Source of the DNA: an uncultured Thalassolituus sp.
Lineage (GTDB): Bacteria; Pseudomonadota; Gammaproteobacteria; Pseudomonadales; Oceanobacteraceae
Direction: 5' to 3'
DNA: 64,000 bases
Assembly (NCBI RefSeq): GCF_950066645.1
Contig: NZ_CATMFB010000001.1
Location: 62,001 to 126,000, forward strand
The notes below the pieces were generated by a model. The model had not been told where the DNA came from. It did not search any database and saw only the letters and a program-made list of their open reading frames with translations. This document shows positions 9,470 through 16,988 of this stretch, piece after piece (positions within the stretch are counted from its first letter, which is position 1; each line of letters begins with the position of its first letter). A program made the position numbers and the translations under genes.

Positions 9470-9501
9470 AGAGCCTCAGTTCAGACACAACCGAGGCTCT
9501 T

Positions 9502-10290
9502 ATGCATAACCCGCTCAAATCGCTGGCACTTGCAGCCACACTAACGATCACTGCCTGCGCATCCGTAACTCCCCTAGCCACTCATCCCGACACTGAAGAC
9601 CGCACAATTCTCGTCGTCATGACCAACCACTCAGAGTACCCAACACGGGATGACTCAACCGGCCTATGGCTGACCGAGCTGACCCATTTCACGGATACTG
9701 TTGAAGCGGCGGGTTTTCGTACCGAATTCGTCAGCCCGAAAGGCGGCTCAGTGCCACTCGATGAGCGCAGCCTCAGTTGGATGTACATGGACGATCGCGC
9801 AGAAACCCTGCTCAAAGATGACGGCTTTAGCCAGAAACTTAACAACACCCGTGCGGCCGCAGAGGTGAATCCTGAAGATTACGCCGCGATCTATTTCACC
9901 GGAGGTCATGGCGTTATGTGGGATTTCCGTGGAGATGAATCACTCAACGCACTGACCAGCGCAATTTATCAACAGGGCGGTGTCGTATCGGCCGTATGCC
10001 ACGGGGTTGCTGCCCTGGTCGATCCGGTGGATGAACAGGGTGAGCCACTGATCCAAGGCCGGAAAATCACCGGGTTTTCGAATCGCGAAGAATTCCTTTC
10101 TGGCTTAAAAAATGAAGTGCCCTTTTTTCTTGAAGACGAACTGGTGAAGCAGGGCGCTGACTATCAGAAAGCCTTTATTCCATTCCGCTCGTACGCCATC
10201 ACGGATGGTCGTATCGTCACGGGTCAAAACCCATCTTCTGCACACGCGGTTGCCGTACAGGTCATTGACGCATTAAATAGAAAACAGTGA
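9502..10290 (+). CDS. DJ-1/PfpI-family lipoprotein
   Basis: Lipid-anchored paralogue of the cytosolic protein encoded at 7640-8323. The 262 residues start with a lipoprotein signal ending in TITAC (Cys19), followed by a full DJ-1-like domain: STGLWLTEL with the conserved Glu, FTGGHG, and the nucleophile elbow VCHG (Cys166-His167). Family members are mostly cytosolic, so a membrane-anchored copy facing the periplasm is uncommon. The ATG follows GAGG by seven bases. It has its own MerR-type promoter at 9439-9469 and a bidirectional terminator after it. A periplasmic role in carbonyl detoxification or protein repair is inference. Confidence 0.87.
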   Translation: MHNPLKSLALAATLTITACASVTPLATHPDTEDRTILVVMTNHSEYPTRDDSTGLWLTELTHFTDTVEAAGFRTEFVSPKGGSVPLDERSLSWMYMDDRAETLLKDDGFSQKLNNTRAAAEVNPEDYAAIYFTGGHGVMWDFRGDESLNALTSAIYQQGGVVSAVCHGVAALVDPVDEQGEPLIQGRKITGFSNREEFLSGLKNEVPFFLEDELVKQGADYQKAFIPFRSYAITDGRIVTGQNPSSAHAVAVQVIDALNRKQ

Positions 10291-10324
10291 ATAAACAACA
10301 CTGAATAAAAAGCAGAAAATAAAA

Positions 10325-10359
10325 AACCGGGACTCTAATCACATGATAGAGTCCCGGTT
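10325..10359. terminator. Bidirectional rho-independent terminator
   Basis: Perfect 12-bp stem (10325-10336 with 10348-10359), 11-base loop, A-run before and T-run after. It serves both the DJ-1-like lipoprotein gene and the convergent aldehyde dehydrogenase gene. Confidence 0.9.
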
Positions 10360-10377
10360 TTATTGTTACGCGGCTAT

Positions 10378-11847
10378 TTATTTAATCCGTGACGACAAGC
10401 CAAGCGTCGTCGCCAATGCCATATCCGCCAGACGCCCGAACGGAGCACGCGCCATCGTTGCCATGTTCCAGCGCCCCTGATGATAAACACCCTTGGCGTG
10501 ACTCATCGAGCGGAAGCCTTCAATGCCGTGGTAAGCGCCCATACCACTGGCCCCGACACCACCAAACGGCAGATCATCCTGCGCCACATGCATGATGGTA
10601 TTGTTGATGCCGACATTCCCCGAGGTAGTCTGCTGCAGAAGCTGCTGACAGGCCTGATCCCGGCCACCCATGTAGTACAGCGCCAGCGGGCGGGGGCGTG
10701 CATTAATAAACGCGACCACTTCATCGATTGTGCGGTAAGTACGCACTGGCAATACCGGCCCGAAGATTTCTTCCTGCATCACTGCGCTGTCGTCCGGCGC
10801 ATTCAGTACCAGCGTGGGTGCAATCGTGCGGGTACGCGAGCGGGCTGCTTCTGGTTGATTGCCCATCCCCAGTACTTTGGCACCCCGGGTACGAGCATCA
10901 TCCAACAGATTGTTCAGCCGCTGATAATGACGTTCACTGACGATAGAGCTGTAATCATCAGAGGCCGCACCACCCGGGTAGGAGCGTTTCACCGATGCCG
11001 AGTATTCCGACACAAACACATCGATATCATCTTCGTGTACCAGAGCATAGTCAGGCGCCACACAGGTCTGCCCCCCATTAGAAAGCTTACCGTAGACAAT
11101 ATTATCGATGTGACGGGAAGTTACCTGACCACGACCCACCACGACCGGGCTCTTACCGCCCAGCTCAAGCGTCACCGGCACCAGATTAGCACTGGCCGCG
11201 CTCATGACCTTACGGCCTACTTCGGTGCTGCCGGTAAAAAACAAATGGTCAAACGGGAGGCCGCTGAAGGCTGCGCCGACTTCCGGGCCACCAAGCACGA
11301 CGGCAACGTCTTCTTCACTGAAGAACTCAGCAACCATATTCCTGATCACCTCGCTCGTCTTTGGCGTCAGTTCCGACGGCTTTAGCATCGCCCGGTTGCC
11401 CGCAGCCAGGGCCGTAGCGAGCGGCACCAGTGTCAGCGAAATCGGATAATTCCACGGCGCCATAATGCCGATCACGCCCTTCGGCTGATACTCGACATGC
11501 GCCGAGGCTGAGCGGAACAACAGACTCACGTGACGCTTTTCCGGCTTCATAAACCGGCGCAGGTTGCGTGCCAGATAATCAATCGACTGAATAATCACCG
11601 TCAGCTCAAGCAGGCCGGTTTCGTAGCGGGAACGATGACCAAAATCGGCATCAACGGCCTCTTCAAGACGCCCGCGATATGCCAGAACGGCCTGTCGCAG
11701 AGTCGCCAGCGACTTTTTACGCTGGCGCATATCCGGAGCACCATCACGCAGGAAGGCATGGCGCTGACGTTCAAGAATGGATTCGGCATACGCCATTTCC
11801 GGAAGACTGTTGTCTGCAACACGCGCGGCTGAATGGGTCATCGTCAT
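10378..11847 (-). CDS. Aldehyde dehydrogenase, coniferyl-aldehyde dehydrogenase type
   Basis: NAD(P)-dependent oxidation of aldehydes to carboxylic acids. The 489-residue protein resembles class-3 or coniferyl aldehyde dehydrogenases. It shows PWNYP (Asn133), the general base Glu228 in LELGG, the catalytic Cys262 in GGQTCVAPDY, and the cofactor-site FTGSTEVG. It is the second gene of an operon, 7 bp after the acetoacetate-decarboxylase-like gene, with AGGAG before its ATG. Transcription should come from the MerR-type promoter at 12899-12929. The substrate is unknown, but the setting points to removal of reactive aldehydes. Confidence 0.93.
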   Translation of the reverse strand: MTMTHSAARVADNSLPEMAYAESILERQRHAFLRDGAPDMRQRKKSLATLRQAVLAYRGRLEEAVDADFGHRSRYETGLLELTVIIQSIDYLARNLRRFMKPEKRHVSLLFRSASAHVEYQPKGVIGIMAPWNYPISLTLVPLATALAAGNRAMLKPSELTPKTSEVIRNMVAEFFSEEDVAVVLGGPEVGAAFSGLPFDHLFFTGSTEVGRKVMSAASANLVPVTLELGGKSPVVVGRGQVTSRHIDNIVYGKLSNGGQTCVAPDYALVHEDDIDVFVSEYSASVKRSYPGGAASDDYSSIVSERHYQRLNNLLDDARTRGAKVLGMGNQPEAARSRTRTIAPTLVLNAPDDSAVMQEEIFGPVLPVRTYRTIDEVVAFINARPRPLALYYMGGRDQACQQLLQQTTSGNVGINNTIMHVAQDDLPFGGVGASGMGAYHGIEGFRSMSHAKGVYHQGRWNMATMARAPFGRLADMALATTLGLSSRIK

Positions 11848-11854
11848 CTCCTGC

Positions 11855-12856
11855 TTAGTGTTGTTCGTTCAACAGTTCATCCAGAGATTCCGGCGCATAC
11901 AAAGCACTCTGGAAATCTGGCACGTAGTCGTAACGGATCATCTTGCCCAGATCGAGTTCACGCAGGTATTCAGAAAAACTGCCGGAGCCCAGCGTCAGCG
12001 ATACCTTGTCGCCATCCATACTGGAGCCGTGCTTCATATGCCGCGATACCGCATGACCCCAGGTGCGCTCACCCTGATGACCAATATTGGTAAAGCTGTT
12101 GGTGACGAAGGTTGGCTGCTCAGAAATATCATTCAGCTTGGCCGTTTCGAGCACGAAATCGACCTTGCCGGTATCGCTGTCCATCACTTCGAACACCAGC
12201 GAAGACGCCTCTTCACGATAATGAATACCCGTCACCCATTTCGGCAGGTTATAACCAACTACGCCGCGCACCGCCGCAAGTTTGGTATCGACCGGCAACT
12301 TCAGCACGTAGCCCCAGAAGCTGGCATCTTTGCCCTGGCCAATCAGACTCAGAGGCCCAAAGGTAGAGCCGCCTGGTTTGTTGGTCACAATCGCCAGCGA
12401 AATTTCGTTATAAGTGTCGTTGTCGCAGTAGTGATAAGCATACGCCGTCAGCGCCACCAGGCCACGGCCCGGCCAGATCTTCAGCGGCTGCACATCGTCC
12501 ATCAACTCAACTGGCATCAGCTCACGCAAGCGATCGATGTCGGCAGTAAAAATCGCCGTTACCTTCGTATTCTCGTAGTAGAAGTTCGGCGAGTAGGTCT
12601 CGAATCCAACATCCAGCTTTTCTTTCTTCAACGTTCTGAACCAGCTCAGATCTGTATCTGGTGATTCGTCTGCAATCACCGACAGAGGCGGATTCGAACG
12701 GAAACGGTCGTACAGGCCGTCTTTCACAACGGGCACCTGATGGCCCGCCAGCTCAATCGTCACGTGTTCAACATCATCCGTATCTGCCGCCATCACTTGA
12801 TGAGAGGCCGCACTGAACAGCAGCGCAGAAGCCGCCAGAAGTTTGATCACTTTCAT
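11855..12856 (-). CDS. Exported acetoacetate-decarboxylase-like protein
   Basis: Member of the acetoacetate decarboxylase-like superfamily. The 333 residues start with a classical signal peptide ending near VMAAD (about residue 24), so it should act in the periplasm, unlike the cytosolic enzyme of solventogenic clostridia. The core holds the family pattern: VTAIFTADIDRLRELMP, TAYAYHYCDNDTYNE, then GVVGYNLPKWVTGIHY. The lysine in YNLPKW lies near the usual active-site region, but I cannot confirm that it forms the Schiff base. It leads an operon with the aldehyde dehydrogenase. Several family members do not decarboxylate, so the reaction is open. Confidence 0.8.
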   Translation of the reverse strand: MKVIKLLAASALLFSAASHQVMAADTDDVEHVTIELAGHQVPVVKDGLYDRFRSNPPLSVIADESPDTDLSWFRTLKKEKLDVGFETYSPNFYYENTKVTAIFTADIDRLRELMPVELMDDVQPLKIWPGRGLVALTAYAYHYCDNDTYNEISLAIVTNKPGGSTFGPLSLIGQGKDASFWGYVLKLPVDTKLAAVRGVVGYNLPKWVTGIHYREEASSLVFEVMDSDTGKVDFVLETAKLNDISEQPTFVTNSFTNIGHQGERTWGHAVSRHMKHGSSMDGDKVSLTLGSGSFSEYLRELDLGKMIRYDYVPDFQSALYAPESLDELLNEQH

Positions 12857-12898
12857 TCTTATTCTCCTGTGTAGGTGGTGTGGTTATCCACCTGAGCC

Positions 12899-12929
12899 AC
12901 TCTAAGGTTAAAGCCGAGTTTAAGGTCAA
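12899..12929 (-). promoter_or_regulatory. MerR-type promoter D (for the ADC-like/ALDH operon)
   Basis: TTGACC (12929-12924), 19-bp spacer, TAGAGT (12904-12899), reading leftward. The -35 element overlaps the TGA stop of the upstream oxidoreductase gene at 12926-12928, so the operon has its own start point embedded in that gene's end. Confidence 0.75.
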
Positions 12930-14155
12930 GCATCGGAGGCCATCTTTTTACGATAGCGGCGGGACAGTAGGGCATCATCGATCTGATTGAGGATAAGCGC
13001 CCACAATGGCGAGACAGCAGGGTTAGACGGTCGCTTTCGGGCGTTCTTTACCAGCTGATACTTCACCACAGACATATAGGCGAGGGAGGCCAGCGGTTTG
13101 TTCTTCCACGTGATGGGCGACAGCTCAGGCGTGCGTTCCTGGCCACGCTTCCAGGCCGCCGGCAACTGCGGATCAATCGCCAGCGCAGTCGCAATACCGA
13201 CCATCTCGATCCCACTCTCGACCACCTGCTCAGCCACAGGCAAACGACGAATGCCACCCGTGACCATCACCGGCATATTGGCTACCGCACGGATATCGTT
13301 TGCGAACTCAAGAAAATACGCCTCGCGTGCCAGCGTCCGACCATCACGCGCAGTACCGTGCATCGCCGGTGCCTCATAACTGCCACCCGACAGCTCAACC
13401 AGATCGACCGACATATCGTTCAACATGCGAATCACCCGGCGGGCGTCTTCCTGATCAAAGCCACCGCGCTGAAAATCCGCCGAGTTAATCTTCACCGCAA
13501 CAGCAAACTCCGGTGCAACACGAGCACGAATGCCCTCAACGATACGCAGCAGCATACGTGCACGATTCTCCAGCGAACCGCCCCACTGATCCGAACGCCT
13601 GTTAGTCAACGGCGACAGAAACTGGCTTAGCAGATAGCCATGCGCTGCATGCACCTCAACGCCATCAAAGCCGGCCTGCTCAGCAAGAACCGCAGTATTT
13701 ACAAAGCAGGCGATGATCTCTTCGATCTTGCCCTCAGACATCGCCTTCGGCGCTTTAAAAAACTTCGAAAGCTTGCCCAGCTCCACCGACACCTCCGACG
13801 GCGCCCAGGTCTGCTGAGCCAACGTCGCTGGCATCTGACGCCCCGGATGATTGATCTGCATCCACACCTGACCACCGCCAGACTTCGCTGCCTGCGCCCA
13901 GCGCTTAAACTGTTTCAGATGCTTATCGTCTTCCAGCACCACACCACCGGGACCTGTCATCGCACGGCTGTCGACCATCACGTTACCAGTGATCAACAGA
14001 CCCGCACCGCCGTCGGCCCAGGTTTCATACAACTTCAGTAACTTTTCAGAAGGCGCAAAGCCATCGCCCGCCATGTTCTCTTCCATAGCGGCCTTAGCAA
14101 TACGGTTAGGAATAACGCCACCATTCGGTAGCTTGAGTTCGGTAAACAGGGTCAT
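12926..14155 (-). CDS. Old-yellow-enzyme family NADH:flavin oxidoreductase
   Basis: FMN-dependent ene-reductase of the OYE family, typically reducing activated C=C bonds of alpha,beta-unsaturated carbonyls. The 409 residues form one TIM barrel without the C-terminal FeS/FAD domains of 2,4-dienoyl-CoA reductase. Visible motifs are INHPGRQ, the VHAAHGYLLSQFLSP active-site segment, NRRSDQWGGSLENR, and VTGGIR for phosphate binding. The ATG at 14155 follows GAGGTG; the longer upstream frame would read through the promoter. The promoter at 14187-14217 has MerR geometry. Quenching of unsaturated aldehydes fits the neighbouring dehydrogenase and DJ-1-like genes. Confidence 0.92.
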   Translation of the reverse strand: MTLFTELKLPNGGVIPNRIAKAAMEENMAGDGFAPSEKLLKLYETWADGGAGLLITGNVMVDSRAMTGPGGVVLEDDKHLKQFKRWAQAAKSGGGQVWMQINHPGRQMPATLAQQTWAPSEVSVELGKLSKFFKAPKAMSEGKIEEIIACFVNTAVLAEQAGFDGVEVHAAHGYLLSQFLSPLTNRRSDQWGGSLENRARMLLRIVEGIRARVAPEFAVAVKINSADFQRGGFDQEDARRVIRMLNDMSVDLVELSGGSYEAPAMHGTARDGRTLAREAYFLEFANDIRAVANMPVMVTGGIRRLPVAEQVVESGIEMVGIATALAIDPQLPAAWKRGQERTPELSPITWKNKPLASLAYMSVVKYQLVKNARKRPSNPAVSPLWALILNQIDDALLSRRYRKKMASDA

Positions 14156-14158
14156 GTT

Positions 14159-14189
14159 GGTCACCTCAGTTTTGGTTGATGAGGTGACC
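14159..14189. repeat. Perfect 10-bp inverted repeat overlapping the OYE -10 region
   Basis: Arms 14159-14168 and 14180-14189 are perfectly complementary with an 11-base centre. One arm includes the Shine-Dalgarno GAGGTG and the other overlaps the -10 of promoter E. Because the RNA probably starts near 14180, this is more likely a DNA operator than an RNA hairpin. Confidence 0.5.
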
Positions 14190-14217
14190 TTAACCTTCAA
14201 GGGAACTTTAAGGTCAA
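14187..14217 (-). promoter_or_regulatory. MerR-type promoter E (for the OYE gene)
   Basis: TTGACC (14217-14212), 19-bp spacer, TAAGGT (14192-14187), reading leftward. The 22 bp starting at the ACC of the -35 form the best palindrome of the five sites (16 of 22 bases paired, outer arms ACCTT/AAGGT). Confidence 0.78.
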
Positions 14218-14267
14218 GCACTGTAATAGTCTGGTCAGTTACACACCAGACCACAGATACAATCTCG

Positions 14268-14621
14268 CTAGCGACATGCCTGTTCGAATATACGTATTCT
14301 GGAAACGTCTTCAGGACTAACAGCGATCAGCTCATGAAATTCACTCATGTAGTCATCCAGCTCATCCGTTACATCAACAAAACCGACTTCAAAGTCTTCG
14401 CTGTCCTGAAACTCACCGTACAAGCATGTTCGCATGTGCCGGAAAGCCTCAAGATATATTTTCGCTGCTACCTCGTCTGTACCTTCCTCGAATGCGACAA
14501 AACAATCGGACACCTCATAACCCCGAGCAGATATGTAATCGCACAGCAGCCCCTTAGCGACCTCCTCCATATGGCAGGCGACAGGACCAAAACCATCTAC
14601 AACCAAATAGAAATAGCGCAT
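14268..14621 (-). CDS. Hypothetical 117-residue acidic protein
   Basis: I do not recognise this protein. It is small, soluble-looking and acidic, with a run of Glu/Asp in the second half (EFQDSEDFEVGFVDVTDELDD), three cysteines and no signal or membrane segment. A strong GGAGG lies about eight bases before the ATG, which supports it as a real gene. It is divergent from another small unknown gene at 14774 and lies at the left border of the restriction-modification cassette. It may be part of the same mobile segment; nothing in it suggests an enzyme. Confidence 0.65.
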   Translation of the reverse strand: MRYFYLVVDGFGPVACHMEEVAKGLLCDYISARGYEVSDCFVAFEEGTDEVAAKIYLEAFRHMRTCLYGEFQDSEDFEVGFVDVTDELDDYMSEFHELIAVSPEDVSRIRIFEQACR

Positions 14622-14773
14622 TGCAAAACCCTCCTGTTGAAGAGTTTTAGTGTGTCAGTTGAACACCAGAGACTCTACGGACTATGAGTCACATGTATAA
14701 ATAAACAGTAAAAACTTTACTTATCTGAAACCTGCATATACTGTTTATACAACCAGTACAGGAGAGCTGAATC

Positions 14774-15145
14774 ATGGAAACGAAACAGGCAACTTCCGTT
14801 CTTGAAGAAACCCGCACTTACCACCACGGCATCGGCCTCAGAGGCGAACTCACACTGGAGACTGTTATCCGCTACCGCGCCGCTGTTGCTATCGAATGGA
14901 TCAAAGAAGATCTGCGCAGAGGCGTGCAACCTGAAAACATAAAGACCTTCTCTGAACTGCACGACGTTGTAGACGCCAGCATGTACCTGTTAGATGAAGA
15001 CCACCCGATACCGAAGGCCGGTAACTTCTACGATTGGGAAGAACTGGATGTAGAAGGTGTAAACATACAGCTCACAAGAATGATGGACATCATCAATGAC
15101 TGGCTCGAGACGCGGGATTACGTCAGGAATCACCCGCTACAGTGA
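14774..15145 (+). CDS. Hypothetical 123-residue protein
   Basis: Not recognised. The protein is soluble, acidic and mostly helical in appearance, with no signal peptide or cysteine. AGGAGAG precedes the ATG by nine bases, and a TATACT-like -10 lies near 14738, supporting expression. Its 3' end overlaps the convergent vsr gene by 23 bp. The position beside vsr, dcm and the EcoRII-type nuclease suggests it came with, or flanks, that cassette. A role in control of the cassette is possible but nothing in the sequence, such as a helix-turn-helix, shows it. Confidence 0.65.
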   Translation: METKQATSVLEETRTYHHGIGLRGELTLETVIRYRAAVAIEWIKEDLRRGVQPENIKTFSELHDVVDASMYLLDEDHPIPKAGNFYDWEELDVEGVNIQLTRMMDIINDWLETRDYVRNHPLQ

Positions 15146-15578
15146 GAAAGTGCTGATCTGAGGCCAGCCAATCAGAAAGCTCGTCGACAACTGCACTCAG
15201 ATCCTTTCTGTGCTTGCCACGGATGCTGCATTCCCAGACCACAGCAACGCGCCAGCCGACATTCAGAAGTAAGTTGATATTGCGCTCATCGCGCTCGTAA
15301 TTGGCATTCAGCTTTTCCCGCCAGAACTCCTCGCGGGAAGAAGGCCAGTGAAACATAGGGCAAGCATGGCGATGCCAGAAGCAACCGTGGACGAAGATCG
15401 TAGCGCGGTACTTAGGTAGCACCAGATCTGGCGAGCCTGGCAGCGCACGGTTATGCAGACGGAACCGGAAGCCACGAGCATGCAAGGCACGCCGGATCAG
15501 CATTTCCGGCTTTGTGTCTTTACCCCGGATAGCCGACATATTGCGGCTCCGGGTAGCAGGGGAGTGGACATCTGACAT
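15123..15578 (-). CDS. vsr: Very short patch repair endonuclease (Vsr)
   Basis: Nicks DNA 5' of the T in T:G mismatches left by deamination of 5-methylcytosine at Dcm-type sites. At 151 residues it matches the family length. Catalytic Asp51 ([13 protein letters not shown]), His64 and His69 ([13 protein letters not shown]) lie at the same numbers as in the E. coli enzyme, and the zinc-ligand cysteines (WHRHACP and VVWEC) are present. GGGAG precedes the ATG. It is divergent from the methylase with 60 bp between starts. The pairing with a Dcm-like methylase supports CCWGG as the modified sequence. Confidence 0.96.
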   Translation of the reverse strand: MSDVHSPATRSRNMSAIRGKDTKPEMLIRRALHARGFRFRLHNRALPGSPDLVLPKYRATIFVHGCFWHRHACPMFHWPSSREEFWREKLNANYERDERNINLLLNVGWRVAVVWECSIRGKHRKDLSAVVDELSDWLASDQHFLTVAGDS

Positions 15579-15602
15579 ACTGCTCCCGAATGGAATGAAT
15601 CA

Positions 15603-15617
15603 GTGATAATATGTCAC
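15603..15617. promoter_or_regulatory. Candidate methylase operator in the vsr-dcm gap
   Basis: A 15-base imperfect palindrome (outer arms GTGA/TCAC) covers a GATAAT -10-like hexamer and lies 22 bp before the methylase ATG. EcoRII- and SsoII-type methylases repress their own genes through their N-terminal domain, so this is the most likely binding site. Not tested. Confidence 0.4.
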
Positions 15618-15638
15618 ACAATTGACCTGGAGAAAGAA

Positions 15639-16988
15639 ATGGCCACTGAACAACTCGCGCTAATCACTGACGGCTATGACGATGTATCAGACGCCACGCT
15701 TATCAGTCAGTTGCTTGAGATCTATGATCAGAAGGCTATTGCCGACTTTCTCAATTCTGTGACTCCCGGACACTGGTGCCGCGAAACCATTAATCGCTGG
15801 AGCAAAGGTAAGTCAGAACCTCGCCTCAGTGCAAAAGAATTCAAAGCCCTTAAAGGCCTTCTGCCGAAAGAAAAAGTTCATCCAGATAAAGCCAAATTCA
15901 AGTTTATTGACTTGTTTGCGGGTATTGGCGGAATCCGTAAAGGCTTTGAAGACGAGGGCGGTCTTTGCGTCTTCACCAGCGAATGGAACAAGTTTGCTGC
16001 GCGTACCTACAAGGCAAATTACTACAGTCACGGTGATTACCACACCTTCAATGAAGATATCAGGGATGTAACGCTGTCATCTGACGAAACCGTTTCTGAA
16101 GAAGAGGCCTATCAGAATATCGACAGAATGATTCCGGATCACGACATTCTGTTAGCCGGGTTCCCATGTCAGCCCTTTTCTATTGCTGGAGTTTCAAAGA
16201 AAAATTCTTTAGGTCGTGCTCATGGTTTTGAGTGCAATACACAAGGAACTCTGTTCTTTGACGTCGCACGTATTATCAAAGCCAAGCAACCAAAAGCATT
16301 TGTTCTTGAGAATGTTAAAAATCTGAAAAGCCACGACAAGGGCAAAACCTTCAAGATCATCATGCAAACCCTTGATGAGCTTGGCTACTGGGTTGCTGAT
16401 TCAGATCACGAAGGTCCCAAAGACCCTAAAGTGATTGATGCAAAAAATTGGGTTCCTCAGCACCGTGAACGAATTGTTCTTGTAGGATTCCGCAAAGACC
16501 TGAACATCCATGAAGGCTTCACCCTGAAAGATATTCGCAAGTACTACCCTAAAAAGAAGATCACCCTTGGTGACATCTTTGATCAGGACGTCGACGCCAA
16601 ATACACACTGACTCCAAAGCTTTGGGAATACCTCCATAACTATGCGATTAAGCATAAGGAAAAGGGAAATGGCTTCGGTTTTGGTCTGGTCGGCCCCAAC
16701 GATGTCGCACGTACGTTGTCTGCACGATACTACAAAGACGGATCGGAAATACTCGTTGATCGAGGCTGGAACTTCAGTAAAGGATTTGGAGATAATACGA
16801 ATCTTGAGAATCGCCCAAGACGGCTTACTCCATATGAGTGCGCCAAATTAATGGGGTTCTCTTCAATCAATGGTAATGATTTCAGAATTCCAGTGTCTGA
16901 TACGCAGGCGTACAAGCAGTTTGGCAATTCCGTAGTCGTGCCCGTATTTCAATCGGTAGCCAAACTGCTATTAAAAAGAATCTTATAA
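15639..16988 (+). CDS. dcm: DNA (cytosine-5)-methyltransferase, Dcm/M.EcoRII type
   Basis: Methylates the inner C of, most likely, CCWGG and protects host DNA from the adjacent nuclease. Of 449 residues, the first ~80 form an HTH-like N-terminal domain typical of Dcm, M.EcoRII and M.SsoII. Motif I is [10 protein letters not shown] (about 89-98), motif IV has Cys177 (GFPCQPFS), motif VI is VLENVKNL, motif VIII is [12 protein letters not shown] and motif X is [10 protein letters not shown]. The ATG at 15639 follows GGAGAAAGAA; an upstream in-frame start lacks a ribosome site. Base composition is more AT-rich than in the flanking genes, suggesting transfer. It ends in a TTATAA palindrome shared with the nuclease gene. 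Confidence 0.96.
   Translation: MATEQLALITDGYDDVSDATLISQLLEIYDQKAIADFLNSVTPGHWCRETINRWSKGKSEPRLSAKEFKALKGLLPKEKVHPDKAKFKFIDLFAGIGGIRKGFEDEGGLCVFTSEWNKFAARTYKANYYSHGDYHTFNEDIRDVTLSSDETVSEEEAYQNIDRMIPDHDILLAGFPCQPFSIAGVSKKNSLGRAHGFECNTQGTLFFDVARIIKAKQPKAFVLENVKNLKSHDKGKTFKIIMQTLDELGYWVADSDHEGPKDPKVIDAKNWVPQHRERIVLVGFRKDLNIHEGFTLKDIRKYYPKKKITLGDIFDQDVDAKYTLTPKLWEYLHNYAIKHKEKGNGFGFGLVGPNDVARTLSARYYKDGSEILVDRGWNFSKGFGDNTNLENRPRRLTPYECAKLMGFSSINGNDFRIPVSDTQAYKQFGNSVVVPVFQSVAKLLLKRIL

Noticed and set aside
10480-12664. Long plus-strand frames over the aldehyde dehydrogenase and ADC-like genes
   Set aside because: They are antisense shadows of well-recognised genes with intact catalytic motifs.
14229-14251. 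A 7-bp hairpin after the 117-residue gene
   Set aside because: Short stem with no T-tract on the minus strand; not a convincing terminator.
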